Under the pieces are notes generated by a model that made no database searches, was not told where the DNA came from, and saw only the letters and a list, made by a program, of their open reading frames with translations. A program made the position numbers and the translations under genes. This document shows, piece by piece, positions 33,811 through 43,817 of a stretch of DNA of 64,000 bases. Location: the NCBI GenBank assembly GCA_900769665.1, contig CAAGHL010000041.1:31251-95250 (forward strand), in the 5' to 3' direction. The stretch is from Clostridia bacterium. Its GTDB lineage: Bacteria; Bacillota; Clostridia; Christensenellales; CAG-314. Every line of letters begins with the position of its first letter. Position 1 is the first letter of the stretch.

Positions 33811-33880
33811 GTAAGACTTCGGGTGGTCCTCTGCCTACGGGTATGAACGCTTAGTTAGCAAAATTATTTTGGAGGAAAAG
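33811..33880 (+). ncRNA. Possible ribosomal protein L19 leader
   Basis: The short leader between the rplS promoter and its ribosome site contains GGTGGTCCTCTGCCTACGGG. Firmicutes rplS genes often carry an L19-leader RNA for autoregulation, and this phrase recalls its conserved part, but I could not test it against a model. Confidence 0.35.
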
Positions 33881-33885
33881 TCATC

Positions 33886-34224
33886 ATGGACATCATCAAG
33901 CAAATCGAATCGGAATCTCTCCGCGAAGTTGCCGCTTTCAACGTAGGCGACACCGTTCGCGTAAACTTCAAGGTTATCGAAGGTAACAAGGAACGTATCC
34001 AAGCTTACGAAGGCGTTGTAATCGCACGCAAGCACGGCGGTCTTCGCGAAACCTTTACCGTTAGACGTATTTCGTCCGGTATCGGCGTGGAACGTACTTT
34101 CCCCGTACACAGCCCCAAGATCGACAGCATCATCGTCATCCGCAAGGGTAGCGTCAAGCGCGCTAAGTTGTATTACCTTCGCAACCGTACAGGTAAGGCT
34201 GCAAAAGTTAAGAGCGGCAACTAA
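33886..34224 (+). CDS. rplS: Ribosomal protein L19
   Basis: A 112-residue large-subunit protein located at the 30S-50S interface. Hallmarks are [29 protein letters not shown], the [12 protein letters not shown] segment and the C-terminal KRAKLYYLR. Length and sequence are normal. GGAGG lies before the ATG at 33886. It is a single-gene unit with promoter, possible leader and strong terminator. In Bacillus, rplS likewise lies in the same chromosomal neighbourhood as dprA-topA-hslVU. Confidence 0.98.
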   Translation: MDIIKQIESESLREVAAFNVGDTVRVNFKVIEGNKERIQAYEGVVIARKHGGLRETFTVRRISSGIGVERTFPVHSPKIDSIIVIRKGSVKRAKLYYLRNRTGKAAKVKSGN

Positions 34225-34236
34225 TACACTGCAAGT

Positions 34237-34273
34237 AATTCGCAAGAGAATTTTCTCTTGCGAATTTTTTTTT
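34237..34273 (+). terminator. Terminator of rplS
   Basis: AATTCGCAAGAGAA and TTCTCTTGCGAATT form a perfect 14-bp stem with a two-base TT gap in the loop as drawn (a slightly larger loop in practice), followed by a run of T residues. Confidence 0.93.
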
Positions 34274-34400
34274 CACTTATCGTGACGGCAAATAGGACAA
34301 GCGATATAGTTGTTTTCTTTTTTTATACGAATTTACTGCCAAATATGTCGTAATTGGTTTTCTTTAAGCAAAACAATGTAAACTGTTTGTTGTAAAGCAC

Positions 34401-34429
34401 TTGTGTTTTTTGCCATAGCTTGGTATAAT
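34401..34429 (+). promoter_or_regulatory. Promoter of the comM-dprA-topA operon
   Basis: -35 TTGTGT (34401-34406) and perfect -10 TATAAT (34424-34429), spaced 17 bp. The leader to comM is about 190 bases. The stretch 34274-34400 before it is A/T-rich and holds no gene. Confidence 0.72.
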
Positions 34430-34540
34430 TTATTGTGAATATGTATGCACTGTAAACCAACGACGTTTGTCACTTGCGCCTTAGCGTGTCGGAAGTCGAG
34501 CGTCTTTATGCAATTACGGTCACAATATTTACGCAACCAT

Positions 34541-34588
34541 CGCGGAAGTAGTCGTAGGCGGTCAAACCGCTTGACGTTACTTGCCGCG
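34541..34588 (+). promoter_or_regulatory. Structured RNA element in the comM leader
   Basis: CGCGG (34541-34545) pairs with CCGCG (34584-34588) and AAGTA (34546-34550) with TACTT (34578-34582), leaving a bulged G. After a symmetric 7/7 internal loop, GCGGT (34558-34562) pairs with ACCGC (34566-34570) around CAA. It ends about 24 bases before the GAGGAG ribosome site. I do not recognise a known riboswitch class. Confidence 0.5.
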
Positions 34589-34627
34589 TAATCGTTTGCG
34601 TACACCAACAGAGGAGAAATCACAATA

Positions 34628-36157
34628 ATGCTTGCGCTGATAAAAAGTTTCGGCTTACACGGTATCGAGGGCTTCCCCGTACAAGCGGAGTTAGATCTGC
34701 ACAGCGGTATGCCTACCTACGACATTGTAGGGCTTGCCGATACCGCCGTCAAGGAAAGTAAGGAGCGTATTCGTTCCGCGCTGAAATACAGCGGTTTCAA
34801 TTATCCTGTCGCTTCGGTGGTAATCAATCTTGCGCCTGCCGATCAAAAGAAGGAAGGCACTTTGTACGACCTTCCCATTGCGATAGGAATGCTTGCCGCA
34901 AGCAAACAAATACCCTACGAAACTCTTCGTCGCGACGCGGTATATCTCGGCGAACTGTCGCTAAACGGGCAGGTGCGCAAGGTAAACGGCATCTTACCCA
35001 TGATCATTTCGGCGCGCCAACAAGGCGAAAAGGTATTTGTAATACCCAAAGACAACGCCAACGAAGCCGTGTTTATCGAGGGTGCGGAGATTTACGCCGT
35101 GGAAACGCTTGCCGAAGCAGTCGCTTTTGCTACGGGACAAGACACGGTAAAACCATTGGAAATACGCAGTTGGGCAAACGACGTTGCAGTCAATCACGGC
35201 GACAACGACTTTAAGTACGTCAAGGGACAGTATGCCGCCAAGCGTGCAATGGAAATTGCCGTTGCGGGCGGACACAATATTTTGCTTATCGGACCGCCGG
35301 GTGCAGGCAAAACAATGATTGCGCGCGCCGTCCCGTCCATTATGCCGTCGATGACATTTGACGAAGCGTTGGAAGTTGCAAAAATACACAGCGTATCGGG
35401 TAAACTTACCGAAGGTTTTATCTACCAACGTCCTTTCCGTACGCCTCACCACAGCAGCACTATGGTGGCGTTGACGGGCGGTGGCAACAAGGCTCGCCCC
35501 GGTGAAATAAGTCTTGCGCACAACGGAGTGTTGTTTCTTGACGAACTGCCGGAGTACAACCGTCAAACGTTGGAAACATTGCGCCAACCCCTCGAAGACG
35601 GCGTCATTACCGTGTCGCGCAATGCTATATCCGTCACATATCCCGCCGACTTCATGTTGGTTGCCAGCATGAACCCCTGTCCTTGCGGCAACTACGGCAG
35701 TGCGACGGCGGAGTGTACGTGCAGTCCCTCCCAAATACACAGATATTTGGGTAAACTCAGCGGACCGTTACTCGACCGTATAGACATTCACGTGGAAGTA
35801 GACAACGTGTCTTACGACGAGTTGCAGGACGACGTACTCGCCGAGGACAGCGCAACCATACGCGCTCGCGTCAACCGCGCAAGAGAAGTGCAATTTGCTC
35901 GGCTGGGTGCAAGCGGCAAACATACTAACTCGCAAATGAGCAGTTCCGACATCAAAAAGTACTGCAAGTTGGACAAGCAGTCGACGGAACTACTGAAAGA
36001 AAGTTTTGAAAAACTAAATTTGTCGGCGCGTGCATACAATCGTATATTGAAAGTCGCACGTACCATTGCAGACCTTGACGGCTCGGAAAACATTACCGCC
36101 AAGCACATCGCCGAATCGTTGCAGTACCGCATGTTGGACCGCAAATATCGCGTGTAA
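34628..36157 (+). CDS. comM: YifB/ComM-family Mg-chelatase-like AAA ATPase
   Basis: The 509-residue product matches ComM/YifB over its full length: the N-terminal S5-like domain (KSFGLHGIEGFPVQAELDLHSGMPTYDIVGLAD), a Walker A IGPPGAGKTM near residues 220-229, a Walker B VLFLDELPE, and the chelatase-like C-terminal helical domain. In naturally competent species ComM is a hexameric helicase that promotes branch migration of incoming DNA. Position directly before dprA (8-base gap) supports a role in DNA uptake or recombination. It follows a structured leader of about 190 bases. Confidence 0.94.
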   Translation: MLALIKSFGLHGIEGFPVQAELDLHSGMPTYDIVGLADTAVKESKERIRSALKYSGFNYPVASVVINLAPADQKKEGTLYDLPIAIGMLAASKQIPYETLRRDAVYLGELSLNGQVRKVNGILPMIISARQQGEKVFVIPKDNANEAVFIEGAEIYAVETLAEAVAFATGQDTVKPLEIRSWANDVAVNHGDNDFKYVKGQYAAKRAMEIAVAGGHNILLIGPPGAGKTMIARAVPSIMPSMTFDEALEVAKIHSVSGKLTEGFIYQRPFRTPHHSSTMVALTGGGNKARPGEISLAHNGVLFLDELPEYNRQTLETLRQPLEDGVITVSRNAISVTYPADFMLVASMNPCPCGNYGSATAECTCSPSQIHRYLGKLSGPLLDRIDIHVEVDNVSYDELQDDVLAEDSATIRARVNRAREVQFARLGASGKHTNSQMSSSDIKKYCKLDKQSTELLKESFEKLNLSARAYNRILKVARTIADLDGSENITAKHIAESLQYRMLDRKYRV

Positions 36158-36165
36158 AGGAAAAG

Positions 36166-37254
36166 ATGAATTACAACACAGATCAAAAAGCATTGATCGC
36201 CCTTGCCGATTTGGAGGTCCCTGCACGTAGGGGCTACGAATTGTGGGACGAATTCGGCGACGGAGAAACCATGTTTGCCGAATTGACAAAGTCCGACTAC
36301 GCAAAAAAAGTACTCGGCACGCTGTTTCCGTCGGTGGAAGCAAAATTCGGCATTACCTATGCCGAGGATGTAATTGCCGAATGCGAAAGTCGCGGCGTTT
36401 ATGTGCTTACGGCGGCGGACGACGATTTTCCGAGTAAACTTGCCGATATGCTCAACCCGTCATATGCAATGTTTTGTCGCGGTAACAAAGGGTTGTTTGA
36501 AACCAAATGCATTTCCGTTGTGGGTACGCGTAAATACACGGCTTACGGCGAAGCAGTCGCAAAAACCTTCAGCAAAACTTTGGCGAAGCATTTTACCGTT
36601 GTCAGCGGACTTGCTTACGGCATTGACAGTATTGCTCACCGCACGACGTTGGACGAACAAGGCAGCACAATTGCCGTACTCGGTAGCGGCGTCGGCGACG
36701 TGTATCCGACAACTAATCAGTCCCTTGCCGAACGCATTGTTGCCGAAGGCGGATTGTTGATGTCGGAGTACGGACTGCACTCCGATCCCCTTTCCTTTCA
36801 CTTTCCCGACCGTAACCGCATTGTAGCGGCGTTGTCGGTGGGCGTGTTGGTGTGTGAATCGCCTACCAAAAGCGGAACTTTACTTACCGCGCGCAACGCA
36901 ATGGACGAAGGCCGTGACGTTTTTGCCGTACCCGGCGACATTTTTTTGCGTTCGCTTAGGGGCGGCAACGAACTTATTAAAAGCGGCGACGCAGTATGCG
37001 TGACGTCTCCCGACGACATAATCGAGTACTACGGGTTGGACAATGACGAGGAAAAAGCCGAGTTTCAATTGACCTTTCAGGAACAGGCAATCGTCGATGT
37101 TTTGCAAAACGGACAGTCGACTTTTGACAAAATAGTGCAAATTACCCAAATTTTGCCTGCCGAACTCAATTTTCTGTTGGCAAAATTGGAAATAAAGAGT
37201 ATAATTTCAAAGTTGCCGGGAAACAGTTATCGGCTAACCGGAGGAATTAAATGA
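36166..37254 (+). CDS. dprA: DNA-processing protein DprA (Smf)
   Basis: DprA binds incoming single-stranded DNA and loads RecA. The 362-residue product has an N-terminal helical region, the Rossmann-like core with SVVGTRKYTAYGE, SGLAYGIDSIAHR, AVLGSGVGDVYPTTNQ and NRIVAALS, and a C-terminal winged-helix-like domain (about 290-362). All core motifs are conserved. It overlaps topA by 4 bases (ATGA). The order dprA-topA-(trmFO-xerC)-hslV-hslU is typical of Firmicutes; trmFO and xerC are missing here. Confidence 0.95.
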   Translation: MNYNTDQKALIALADLEVPARRGYELWDEFGDGETMFAELTKSDYAKKVLGTLFPSVEAKFGITYAEDVIAECESRGVYVLTAADDDFPSKLADMLNPSYAMFCRGNKGLFETKCISVVGTRKYTAYGEAVAKTFSKTLAKHFTVVSGLAYGIDSIAHRTTLDEQGSTIAVLGSGVGDVYPTTNQSLAERIVAEGGLLMSEYGLHSDPLSFHFPDRNRIVAALSVGVLVCESPTKSGTLLTARNAMDEGRDVFAVPGDIFLRSLRGGNELIKSGDAVCVTSPDDIIEYYGLDNDEEKAEFQLTFQEQAIVDVLQNGQSTFDKIVQITQILPAELNFLLAKLEIKSIISKLPGNSYRLTGGIK

Positions 37255-39515
37255 AACTTGTAATTGTGGAATCTCCCGCAAAAGCCAAGACAATAGGTAA
37301 ATATCTGGGCGCAGGCTATCGTGTGGACGCCTCGAAAGGACATATTTGGGATCTACCCGTCAAGACGATGGGTATCGATTTCGCCAATCACTACGAACCC
37401 GACTTGGAACCGCGCAACTCCGACCAATCGCAGACAATAGATCGTTTACGTAAGGAAGTGGCGCAAGCCGAATGCGTCTACCTCGCAACCGACCCGGACC
37501 GCGAAGGAGAAGCAATCAGTTACCACTTGCAATGTGCGCTCGGACTGGATCCCAATGCGAAAAATCGTATTATGTTCAACGAGATTTCGCAAAAAGCAGT
37601 CAACGAGGCAATAAAAAACCCTCATTACATCAACAAAGGACTTGTGGCGGCGCAACAAGCGCGTCGTGTGCTTGACCGTTTGGTCGGTTACACCGTGTCA
37701 CCTGTACTTTGTAAAAAAATTCGCAACAATCTTTCGGCGGGACGTGTGCAGTCTGCCGCATTGAGAATACTTGTAGACCGCGAAAAAGAAATACTAAACT
37801 TCAAACCGGAAGAATATTGGAACGTGTCGGCAGTTTTGGAAAAGCCCGCCGACAAACCGCAATTCAAAGCCGTGCTTGCCGAACAAAACGGCAAAAAATT
37901 GAAGGTTAAAAACAAGGAGCAGTGCGACCAAGCCTTGGCAGTGCTAAACAGAGCCCCCTACGTGGTGCGTACCGTCAAACGCTCCGTTTCGCTGTCCCGT
38001 CCGCAACCGCCGTTTACAACCAGCACAATGCAACAGGACGCCGTAAACAAGCTGCGTATGAGCAGTGCCGTTGCAATGAGCGTGGCGCAACAACTGTACG
38101 AGGGTTTCGACATCCCCGGTATGGGACACGTTGCTTTGGTTACCTACATTCGTACCGACTCGGTGCGTGTGTCTACCGATGCGGTTGCGGCGGCTCGTGC
38201 GAGGATTGCCGCTGTTTACGGCGAAAAATACGTGCCGTCAAAGCCTAATGTGTATGCAACCAAAAAGCAAGCACAGGACGCCCACGAGGCAATTCGCCCG
38301 ATCAACATCGACCTTACCCCCGAAAGTATCAAGGATAAGGTTCAGCGCAATCAATACTTGCTGTACAAGTTGATTTACGAACGTTTTCTTGCAAGTCAAG
38401 CGGAAAAAGCCACCTACAACAGCGTGAACGTTGCCATCGATTGCGGCGAGTACGGGTTGACGGCAAGCGGCAAAACGCTTGTATTTGACGGATTCCTTGC
38501 CATTTACGGCGATACTAAAAAGGACAAAGATAAGGACAACGACGAAAGCGGTGACAATGCGGTACTGCCTAACCTCAACGAAGGTGACGTATTGAACCTT
38601 GTCAAGTTGAATCACGAGCAAAAGTTTACTAAACCGCCTGCACGCTACACCGAAGCAAGCCTTATCAAGGCTATGGAAGAGCGCGGTATCGGACGTCCCA
38701 GTACCTACGCAACCATCATGCAAACGCTGTACAAGCGCGAGTACGTTGCAAAGGACGCCAAAGCGTTGGTGCCGACAAACCTCGGTATACAAGTGACGGA
38801 TTACCTGTCGCAATACTTCGGCGAAATCGTCGACGTTGACTTTACTGCCGAAATGGAAGACAAGTTGGACGCAATAGAGGACGGCGGAGAGCCGTGGTAC
38901 AACGTCGTGGACGGTTTCTACAAGCCGTTGTCGGCAAAGGTAAGCACTGCGCTTCACGGCGACAAGGTTCATGTCGATGACGAGCCGACGGACATAGTGT
39001 GCGAAAAGTGCGGAAGTCCGATGGTTATCAAAACGGGACGTTACGGCAAATATTTGGCTTGTAGCAACTTCCCTGCGTGCAGTAACATGCGCAGTTTGAA
39101 GGAAAAATCCGCCCCCAAACAGACAAACGTCGTGTGCGACGTGTGCGGTGCAATGATGTTGGAGCGTGAGGGTAAGTTTGGTAAATACCTTGCTTGCAGT
39201 AACTTTCCGCAATGCAAAAACACCAAACCGCTAAACGAAGTGGTGGCAAAGTGTCCTAAGTGCGGCAAAAACGTGCTTAAAAAGGTCAGCAAGCGCGGCA
39301 AAGTGTTTTACGGTTGCGAGGGTTGGCCCAAGTGCGATTTCGTTTCGTGGGATATACCTACGGGCAAACTTTGCCCCGAGTGCGGACAACCCCTTGTGTA
39401 CCACGAGTATCGCGGCAAAAAGTCGATACAGTGTTCCTCGCGTACGTGCAGTTACACCGAGGCAATGCCCGACGAGAAGCCGAGCGAACAACCGACCGAC
39501 GAGCCGAAACAATAG
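37251..39515 (+). CDS. topA: DNA topoisomerase I
   Basis: A type IA topoisomerase of 754 residues relaxing negative supercoils. The TOPRIM domain opens with [17 protein letters not shown] and has the [13 protein letters not shown] acidic motif. The active-site tyrosine is Y299 in [11 protein letters not shown]. The C-terminal part has several topoisomerase zinc ribbons from about residue 583 on ([27 protein letters not shown] and relatives; I count four). Translation is coupled to dprA by ATGA overlap. The final 20 residues are acidic and Pro-rich. Confidence 0.97.
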   Translation: MKLVIVESPAKAKTIGKYLGAGYRVDASKGHIWDLPVKTMGIDFANHYEPDLEPRNSDQSQTIDRLRKEVAQAECVYLATDPDREGEAISYHLQCALGLDPNAKNRIMFNEISQKAVNEAIKNPHYINKGLVAAQQARRVLDRLVGYTVSPVLCKKIRNNLSAGRVQSAALRILVDREKEILNFKPEEYWNVSAVLEKPADKPQFKAVLAEQNGKKLKVKNKEQCDQALAVLNRAPYVVRTVKRSVSLSRPQPPFTTSTMQQDAVNKLRMSSAVAMSVAQQLYEGFDIPGMGHVALVTYIRTDSVRVSTDAVAAARARIAAVYGEKYVPSKPNVYATKKQAQDAHEAIRPINIDLTPESIKDKVQRNQYLLYKLIYERFLASQAEKATYNSVNVAIDCGEYGLTASGKTLVFDGFLAIYGDTKKDKDKDNDESGDNAVLPNLNEGDVLNLVKLNHEQKFTKPPARYTEASLIKAMEERGIGRPSTYATIMQTLYKREYVAKDAKALVPTNLGIQVTDYLSQYFGEIVDVDFTAEMEDKLDAIEDGGEPWYNVVDGFYKPLSAKVSTALHGDKVHVDDEPTDIVCEKCGSPMVIKTGRYGKYLACSNFPACSNMRSLKEKSAPKQTNVVCDVCGAMMLEREGKFGKYLACSNFPQCKNTKPLNEVVAKCPKCGKNVLKKVSKRGKVFYGCEGWPKCDFVSWDIPTGKLCPECGQPLVYHEYRGKKSIQCSSRTCSYTEAMPDEKPSEQPTDEPKQ

Positions 39516-39583
39516 CGAGAATATACGCCGCAAGGCAAAAGCGTTGCGGCAAGACAAATACAGCAAAAATTATGGAGGATTTT

Positions 39584-40135
39584 ATGTCCGAAGTTTATTC
39601 CGATTCCTTTAAGGGTACGACCATATGCGCCGTCAAGCGTAACGGTCACATTGCCGTAGCAGGCGACGGACAAGTCACCGCAGGCGAAAGCGTAATCATG
39701 AAGGGCAACGCCGTCAAGGTGCGCCGCATTTACGACGGCAAGGTTGTCATCGGCTTTGCCGGTACGGTTGCCGACGCTTTTACTCTTGAAGAAAAATTTG
39801 AAGAAATGTTGCAAAAGTTTAGCGGCAATTTGTTGCGTTCCGCAGTGGAAGTGGCGCAACTGTGGCGTCGCGACAACGTAATGCGCAAGCTGGAAGCAAT
39901 GATGATTGTGTGCGACAAGGAGTCCGTGTACATACTCTCCGGTACGGGCGACGTAATCGAACCAGACGACGGAGTGTGCGCTATCGGTAGCGGTGGCAAC
40001 TACGCACTGTCGGCGGCAAAGGCGTTGATACGCAACACCGATTTGTCGGCGGCGGAAATCGCACGCAAAGCGTTGGAAATCGCTAGCGAAATTTGCGTGT
40101 TTACAAACGACCACATCGTGGTAGAGGAGGCGTAA
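39584..40135 (+). CDS. hslV: ATP-dependent protease subunit HslV
   Basis: The peptidase ring of the HslUV protease, 183 residues. I chose the ATG at 39584 because the preceding in-frame ATG (39572) contains the GGAGG ribosome site. The mature family start, [25 protein letters not shown], begins at Thr12 after SDSFKG, so a 10-11 residue leader precedes the catalytic Thr and must be removed, or the extended N-terminus works differently (B. subtilis ClpQ also has a short extension and uses an N-terminal Ser). The [14 protein letters not shown] segment is conserved. hslU follows after 3 bases. Confidence 0.94.
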   Translation: MSEVYSDSFKGTTICAVKRNGHIAVAGDGQVTAGESVIMKGNAVKVRRIYDGKVVIGFAGTVADAFTLEEKFEEMLQKFSGNLLRSAVEVAQLWRRDNVMRKLEAMMIVCDKESVYILSGTGDVIEPDDGVCAIGSGGNYALSAAKALIRNTDLSAAEIARKALEIASEICVFTNDHIVVEEA

Positions 40136-40138
40136 AAG

Positions 40139-41422
40139 ATGACTCCCAAACAAATAGTTACCGAACTCGACCGCTACATCGTAGGGCAATTCAACGCTAA
40201 AAAAGCAGTTGCCATTGCGCTTCGCAACCGTTACCGTCGCAGTATGTTGTCGGCGGCGGATCGCGAGGAAATCACCCCGAAAAACATCATTATGAAGGGA
40301 CCTACCGGAGTGGGTAAGACGGAGATCGCCAGACGTTTGGCAAAACTTGTCAAGGCACCGTTTTTGAAGGTGGAAGCCACCAAGTATACCGAGGTGGGCT
40401 ACGTCGGACGCGACGTGGAAAGCATGATACGTGACCTTGTCGAAGTGTCCATCCGTCTTGTAAAGGACGAGCGTTACAAGGAAGTGGAATCTCGTGCTTT
40501 CAACAACGCCGTCGAACGTGTTGCCGACGCATTGATGAAAAGCGGCAAGGATCTACCCGACGGAATACAGAAATCGGCGTTGAAGGACGAAATCGCCAAG
40601 CACAGCCTCGACCAAATGAGTGTGGAAATCCAAGTGGTGGACAACCCCAAACCCGTCGAACTACAGCCCGGTGCAGGGGAAATAAACATCGGTAGCATCT
40701 TTGGCGACATGTTGCCCAAGAAAACCAAAAAACGCGTTGTAACCGTCGCTGAAGCCCTCAAAATCTATGCGGCGGAAGAAAGCGAAAAACTCATCGACCT
40801 TGACAGCGTGGAAACGGAAGCTCTCCGCCGCGCCGAAAACGACGGCGTGATTTTCATCGACGAAATGGACAAGATTGCGGGCAAGTCCTCGCAAAGCGGT
40901 CCCGACGTCAGCCGCGAGGGTGTGCAACGTGACATTTTGCCCATCGTCGAGGGTTGCACGGTATCAACAAAGTACGGCAACATCAAGACGGACTACATTT
41001 TGTTCATTGCCAGCGGTGCGTTCCATGTCAGCAAGGTCAGCGACCTCATCCCCGAGTTGCAAGGTCGTTTCCCCGTGCTTGTGGAGTTGGACAGCCTCGG
41101 CGTGGAAGACTTCGTAAAGATCCTCACCGTGCCTGCAAACGCCATCACCGACCAATACAAAAAGTTGCTTGCCGTGGACAACATCGACTTGCAGTTTACC
41201 GACGACGGTATCCGTGCCATTGCCGAGGTTGCGTACGAGCAAAACAACACCTTGGAAGACATCGGCGCACGCAGATTGCAAAGTATCATGGAACACATTG
41301 TCGAGGACATCAGCTACGAAGTGGACAGCGAAGCGGCGCCCCGTACGGCGGTTATCGACCGCGCATATGTGGAAAGCAACTTTACCACCGAGTCGCGCAA
41401 TTTGAAGAAGTACGTACTGTAA
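40139..41422 (+). CDS. hslU: HslUV protease ATPase subunit HslU
   Basis: The AAA+ unfoldase that feeds substrates to HslV, 427 residues. The opening TPKQIVTELDRYIVGQ is diagnostic. Walker A GPTGVGKT is at residues 54-61 and Walker B VIFIDEMDK at about 237-245; GYVGRDVE, the pore motif, is conserved. The I-domain between is shorter than in E. coli. The gene lies 3 bases after hslV. In Bacillus codY follows here; in this genome aspS follows instead. Confidence 0.97.
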   Translation: MTPKQIVTELDRYIVGQFNAKKAVAIALRNRYRRSMLSAADREEITPKNIIMKGPTGVGKTEIARRLAKLVKAPFLKVEATKYTEVGYVGRDVESMIRDLVEVSIRLVKDERYKEVESRAFNNAVERVADALMKSGKDLPDGIQKSALKDEIAKHSLDQMSVEIQVVDNPKPVELQPGAGEINIGSIFGDMLPKKTKKRVVTVAEALKIYAAEESEKLIDLDSVETEALRRAENDGVIFIDEMDKIAGKSSQSGPDVSREGVQRDILPIVEGCTVSTKYGNIKTDYILFIASGAFHVSKVSDLIPELQGRFPVLVELDSLGVEDFVKILTVPANAITDQYKKLLAVDNIDLQFTDDGIRAIAEVAYEQNNTLEDIGARRLQSIMEHIVEDISYEVDSEAAPRTAVIDRAYVESNFTTESRNLKKYVL

Positions 41423-41436
41423 TGTCACGGTGTTTT

Positions 41437-41476
41437 GTAATAAAAAAACACATACGTATTGAATTTTTTAGTATAT
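41437..41476 (+). repeat. Copy 2 of dispersed CATACGTATG repeat
   Basis: Core ACATACGTAT with an A-run before and AATTTTTT after, in the 67-base gap between hslU and aspS. Aligns without gaps to 46107-46146 with 32 of 40 bases identical. Confidence 0.65.
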
Positions 41477-41489
41477 AGAGGATGAAACT

Positions 41490-43283
41490 ATGGCAGAATT
41501 ACTCAACGGACAACAACGCAGTATGATGTGCGGCGAAGTGTCCGCAAACGACATTGACAAAGAGCTTACGCTGATGGGTTGGGTGCATCGTCGCCGCGAC
41601 CTAGGCGGACTGATTTTCCTGCAACTTCGCGACCGTAGCGGTATCGTGCAAGTGGTGTTCGACACCGACGTGTGCAGTCACGAACTGTTGGAAAAGGCTT
41701 CGACAATCAAGTTGGAGTACGTCGTTTCCGTCGTCGGCAAGGTGCGCAGACGTATCGGCAACAACGTCAACTCCAACATGAAGACGGGCGAAGTGGAAGT
41801 GGTTGCCGAGCAACTGAAGATTTTGTCCGAAGCCGACACTACGCCTTTCTCGGTGGGCGACGAAAACGCCAACGAAATGTTGCGTTTGAAGTACCGCTAT
41901 CTCGACCTTCGTCGTGAAAAGTTGCAACAAAACCTTGTGTTGCGTAGCAAGATTTGCAAGATCACACGCGACTACCTGTCTGACCACGGATTTTTGGAAA
42001 TCGAAACGCCGATGCTCGGTCGTTCCTCCCCGGAGGGTGCGCGCGACTACCTTGTGCCTAGCCGTGTACACCCGGGTAGCTTTTACGCATTGCCGCAAAG
42101 TCCGCAACAGTACAAGCAATTGTTGATGATCGGCGGCATGGACCGTTACTATCAAATTGCTCGCTGTTTCCGCGACGAAGACTTGCGCGCTAACCGCCAA
42201 CCGGAGTTTACGCAAATCGACCTAGAAATGAGCTTTGTCGACCAAGAGGAAGAAGTGATGCAAATCACCGAGGGCTTGTTGGTCAAGATGTTTAAGGAAG
42301 TTCGTGGAGTAAGCCTTCCCGAACACTTCAAACGCGTACCTTGGACGGAGTGTATGAATCGTTACGGCTCGGACAAGCCCGACCTGCGTTTCGGTATGGA
42401 AATCCAATGCCTCGACGAAGTGGTCAAGGACAGCAACTTTGTCGTATTCAAAAACGCAATTGCCGACGGCGGTACGGTGCGTGCCATCGTGCTGGAAGGC
42501 GGCTGTGACAAACTTTCCCGTAAGGAGCTTGACAAGCTTGTTGAATTTGTCAAGACCTACAAGGCAAAGGGACTTGCTTGGTACGGTATCGGTACGGAAG
42601 GTACGAAATGCAGTTTTGCCAAAGCCGTGACCGAAGAGGAACTTGCCGCTATTGCAAAGGCTCTGGGTATGAAGCAGGGTGACATTGCGTTGTTTGTTGC
42701 AGACAAGTGGGAAACGACTGTTGTTTCCCTCGGTGCGTTGCGTTGCAACCTTGCCGCCCGTTTCGGACTGTACAAGAGCGACGACTACGCCGCATTGTGG
42801 GTGGTGGACTTTCCCTTGTTTGAGTACAGCGAGGAGGAGGGCAGATACGTTGCCATGCACCATCCGTTTACTGCGCCCAAAAACGAGGATTTGCAATACA
42901 TGCTTACCGACAAGGGTCGCGTACGCGCCAAGGCTTACGACGTTGTCATCAATGGTGATGAAATGGGCGGCGGAAGCATGCGTATATACAATCAAGACGT
43001 GCAAAAACTAATGTTTAAGGCACTCGGCTTTACCGACGAGCAAACGCAAGCCAAGTTCGGCTACTTTGTGGACGCATTCAAGTACGGTACGCCCCCTCAC
43101 GGCGGATTGGCGCTGGGACTTGACCGCTTGGTAATGGTGCTTACGGAAACATCCAACATCAAGGACGTGATCGCCTTCCCCAAGATGCAAAACGCAAGCT
43201 GTATGATGACCGACGCACCTGCGCCCGTGGACGACAAACAACTGCAAGAGTTGTTCATCGACCTTGTGGAAAAGAAAGACTAA
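41490..43283 (+). CDS. aspS: Aspartyl-tRNA synthetase, bacterial type
   Basis: A class IIb synthetase of 597 residues, the normal bacterial length. It has the N-terminal OB anticodon-binding domain (VHRRRDLGGLIFLQLRDRSGIVQVV), the catalytic core with motif 2 CFRDEDLRANRQPEFTQIDLE and motif 3 GLALGLDRLVM, and the bacterial GAD insertion in between (about 300-420). Whether it also charges tRNA-Asn cannot be judged. GAGG precedes the ATG at 41490, and a dispersed repeat copy forms most of the upstream gap. Confidence 0.97.
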   Translation: MAELLNGQQRSMMCGEVSANDIDKELTLMGWVHRRRDLGGLIFLQLRDRSGIVQVVFDTDVCSHELLEKASTIKLEYVVSVVGKVRRRIGNNVNSNMKTGEVEVVAEQLKILSEADTTPFSVGDENANEMLRLKYRYLDLRREKLQQNLVLRSKICKITRDYLSDHGFLEIETPMLGRSSPEGARDYLVPSRVHPGSFYALPQSPQQYKQLLMIGGMDRYYQIARCFRDEDLRANRQPEFTQIDLEMSFVDQEEEVMQITEGLLVKMFKEVRGVSLPEHFKRVPWTECMNRYGSDKPDLRFGMEIQCLDEVVKDSNFVVFKNAIADGGTVRAIVLEGGCDKLSRKELDKLVEFVKTYKAKGLAWYGIGTEGTKCSFAKAVTEEELAAIAKALGMKQGDIALFVADKWETTVVSLGALRCNLAARFGLYKSDDYAALWVVDFPLFEYSEEEGRYVAMHHPFTAPKNEDLQYMLTDKGRVRAKAYDVVINGDEMGGGSMRIYNQDVQKLMFKALGFTDEQTQAKFGYFVDAFKYGTPPHGGLALGLDRLVMVLTETSNIKDVIAFPKMQNASCMMTDAPAPVDDKQLQELFIDLVEKKD

Positions 43284-43304
43284 TTTGCGTAGGGCGGTTT
43301 TGTT

Positions 43305-43790
43305 ATGACGGAATACGGACAAGTGATTGCCGTCGATGGCGAGTTTGCCACCGTGCGTATCGGACGTAACTCCGCATGCGGCAGTTGCGGTAAGTGCGGC
43401 ATGACGGAACAACAAAAACACGTCGACTTTTTTGCCGCAAACGTGGCAAGCGCAAAGGTCGGCGACCGTGTGGAAATCGAATTGCCCGAAGTAAACACCA
43501 CAAAATTGGCGTTTGTAGGCTACATTTTGCCCCTTTTGCCTGCGCTTGCGGCGCTGTTTGCCGCATTGTTGCTTGCTTGGGCGGATTGGCTTGCCATACT
43601 GCTGTTTTTTGTGGGGTACGCAATCGGTTTTGCCGTCGTGGCGTTATTGGACAAGGCAAAAAAACACAAGTGGACGGAACAAGCAACGGTTGTGCGCGTT
43701 GTCGGCGGTGCGCAAGGCAGTACCGAACAACCCGAAACTGCCGCAGACGACAGCCAAAGCGCAAACGATCAGACTGCCGACGAGCAATGA
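43305..43790 (+). CDS. RseC/MucC-like (SoxR-reducing system) membrane protein
   Basis: The 161-residue product has the family start GQVIAVDGEFATVRIGRNSACGSCGKCG with a four-Cys cluster (C25, C28, C31 region), two hydrophobic segments (about residues 68-90 and 93-115) and a charged C-terminal tail. RseC-like proteins are linked to Rnf/Rsx electron transfer and SoxR reduction in proteobacteria; in Clostridia the role is unclear. It lies just before thioredoxin, so a redox function is reasonable. It follows aspS after 21 bases. Confidence 0.85.
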   Translation: MTEYGQVIAVDGEFATVRIGRNSACGSCGKCGMTEQQKHVDFFAANVASAKVGDRVEIELPEVNTTKLAFVGYILPLLPALAALFAALLLAWADWLAILLFFVGYAIGFAVVALLDKAKKHKWTEQATVVRVVGGAQGSTEQPETAADDSQSANDQTADEQ

Positions 43791-43817
43791 AATTACATAA
43801 TTTATCGAGGTGAAACT

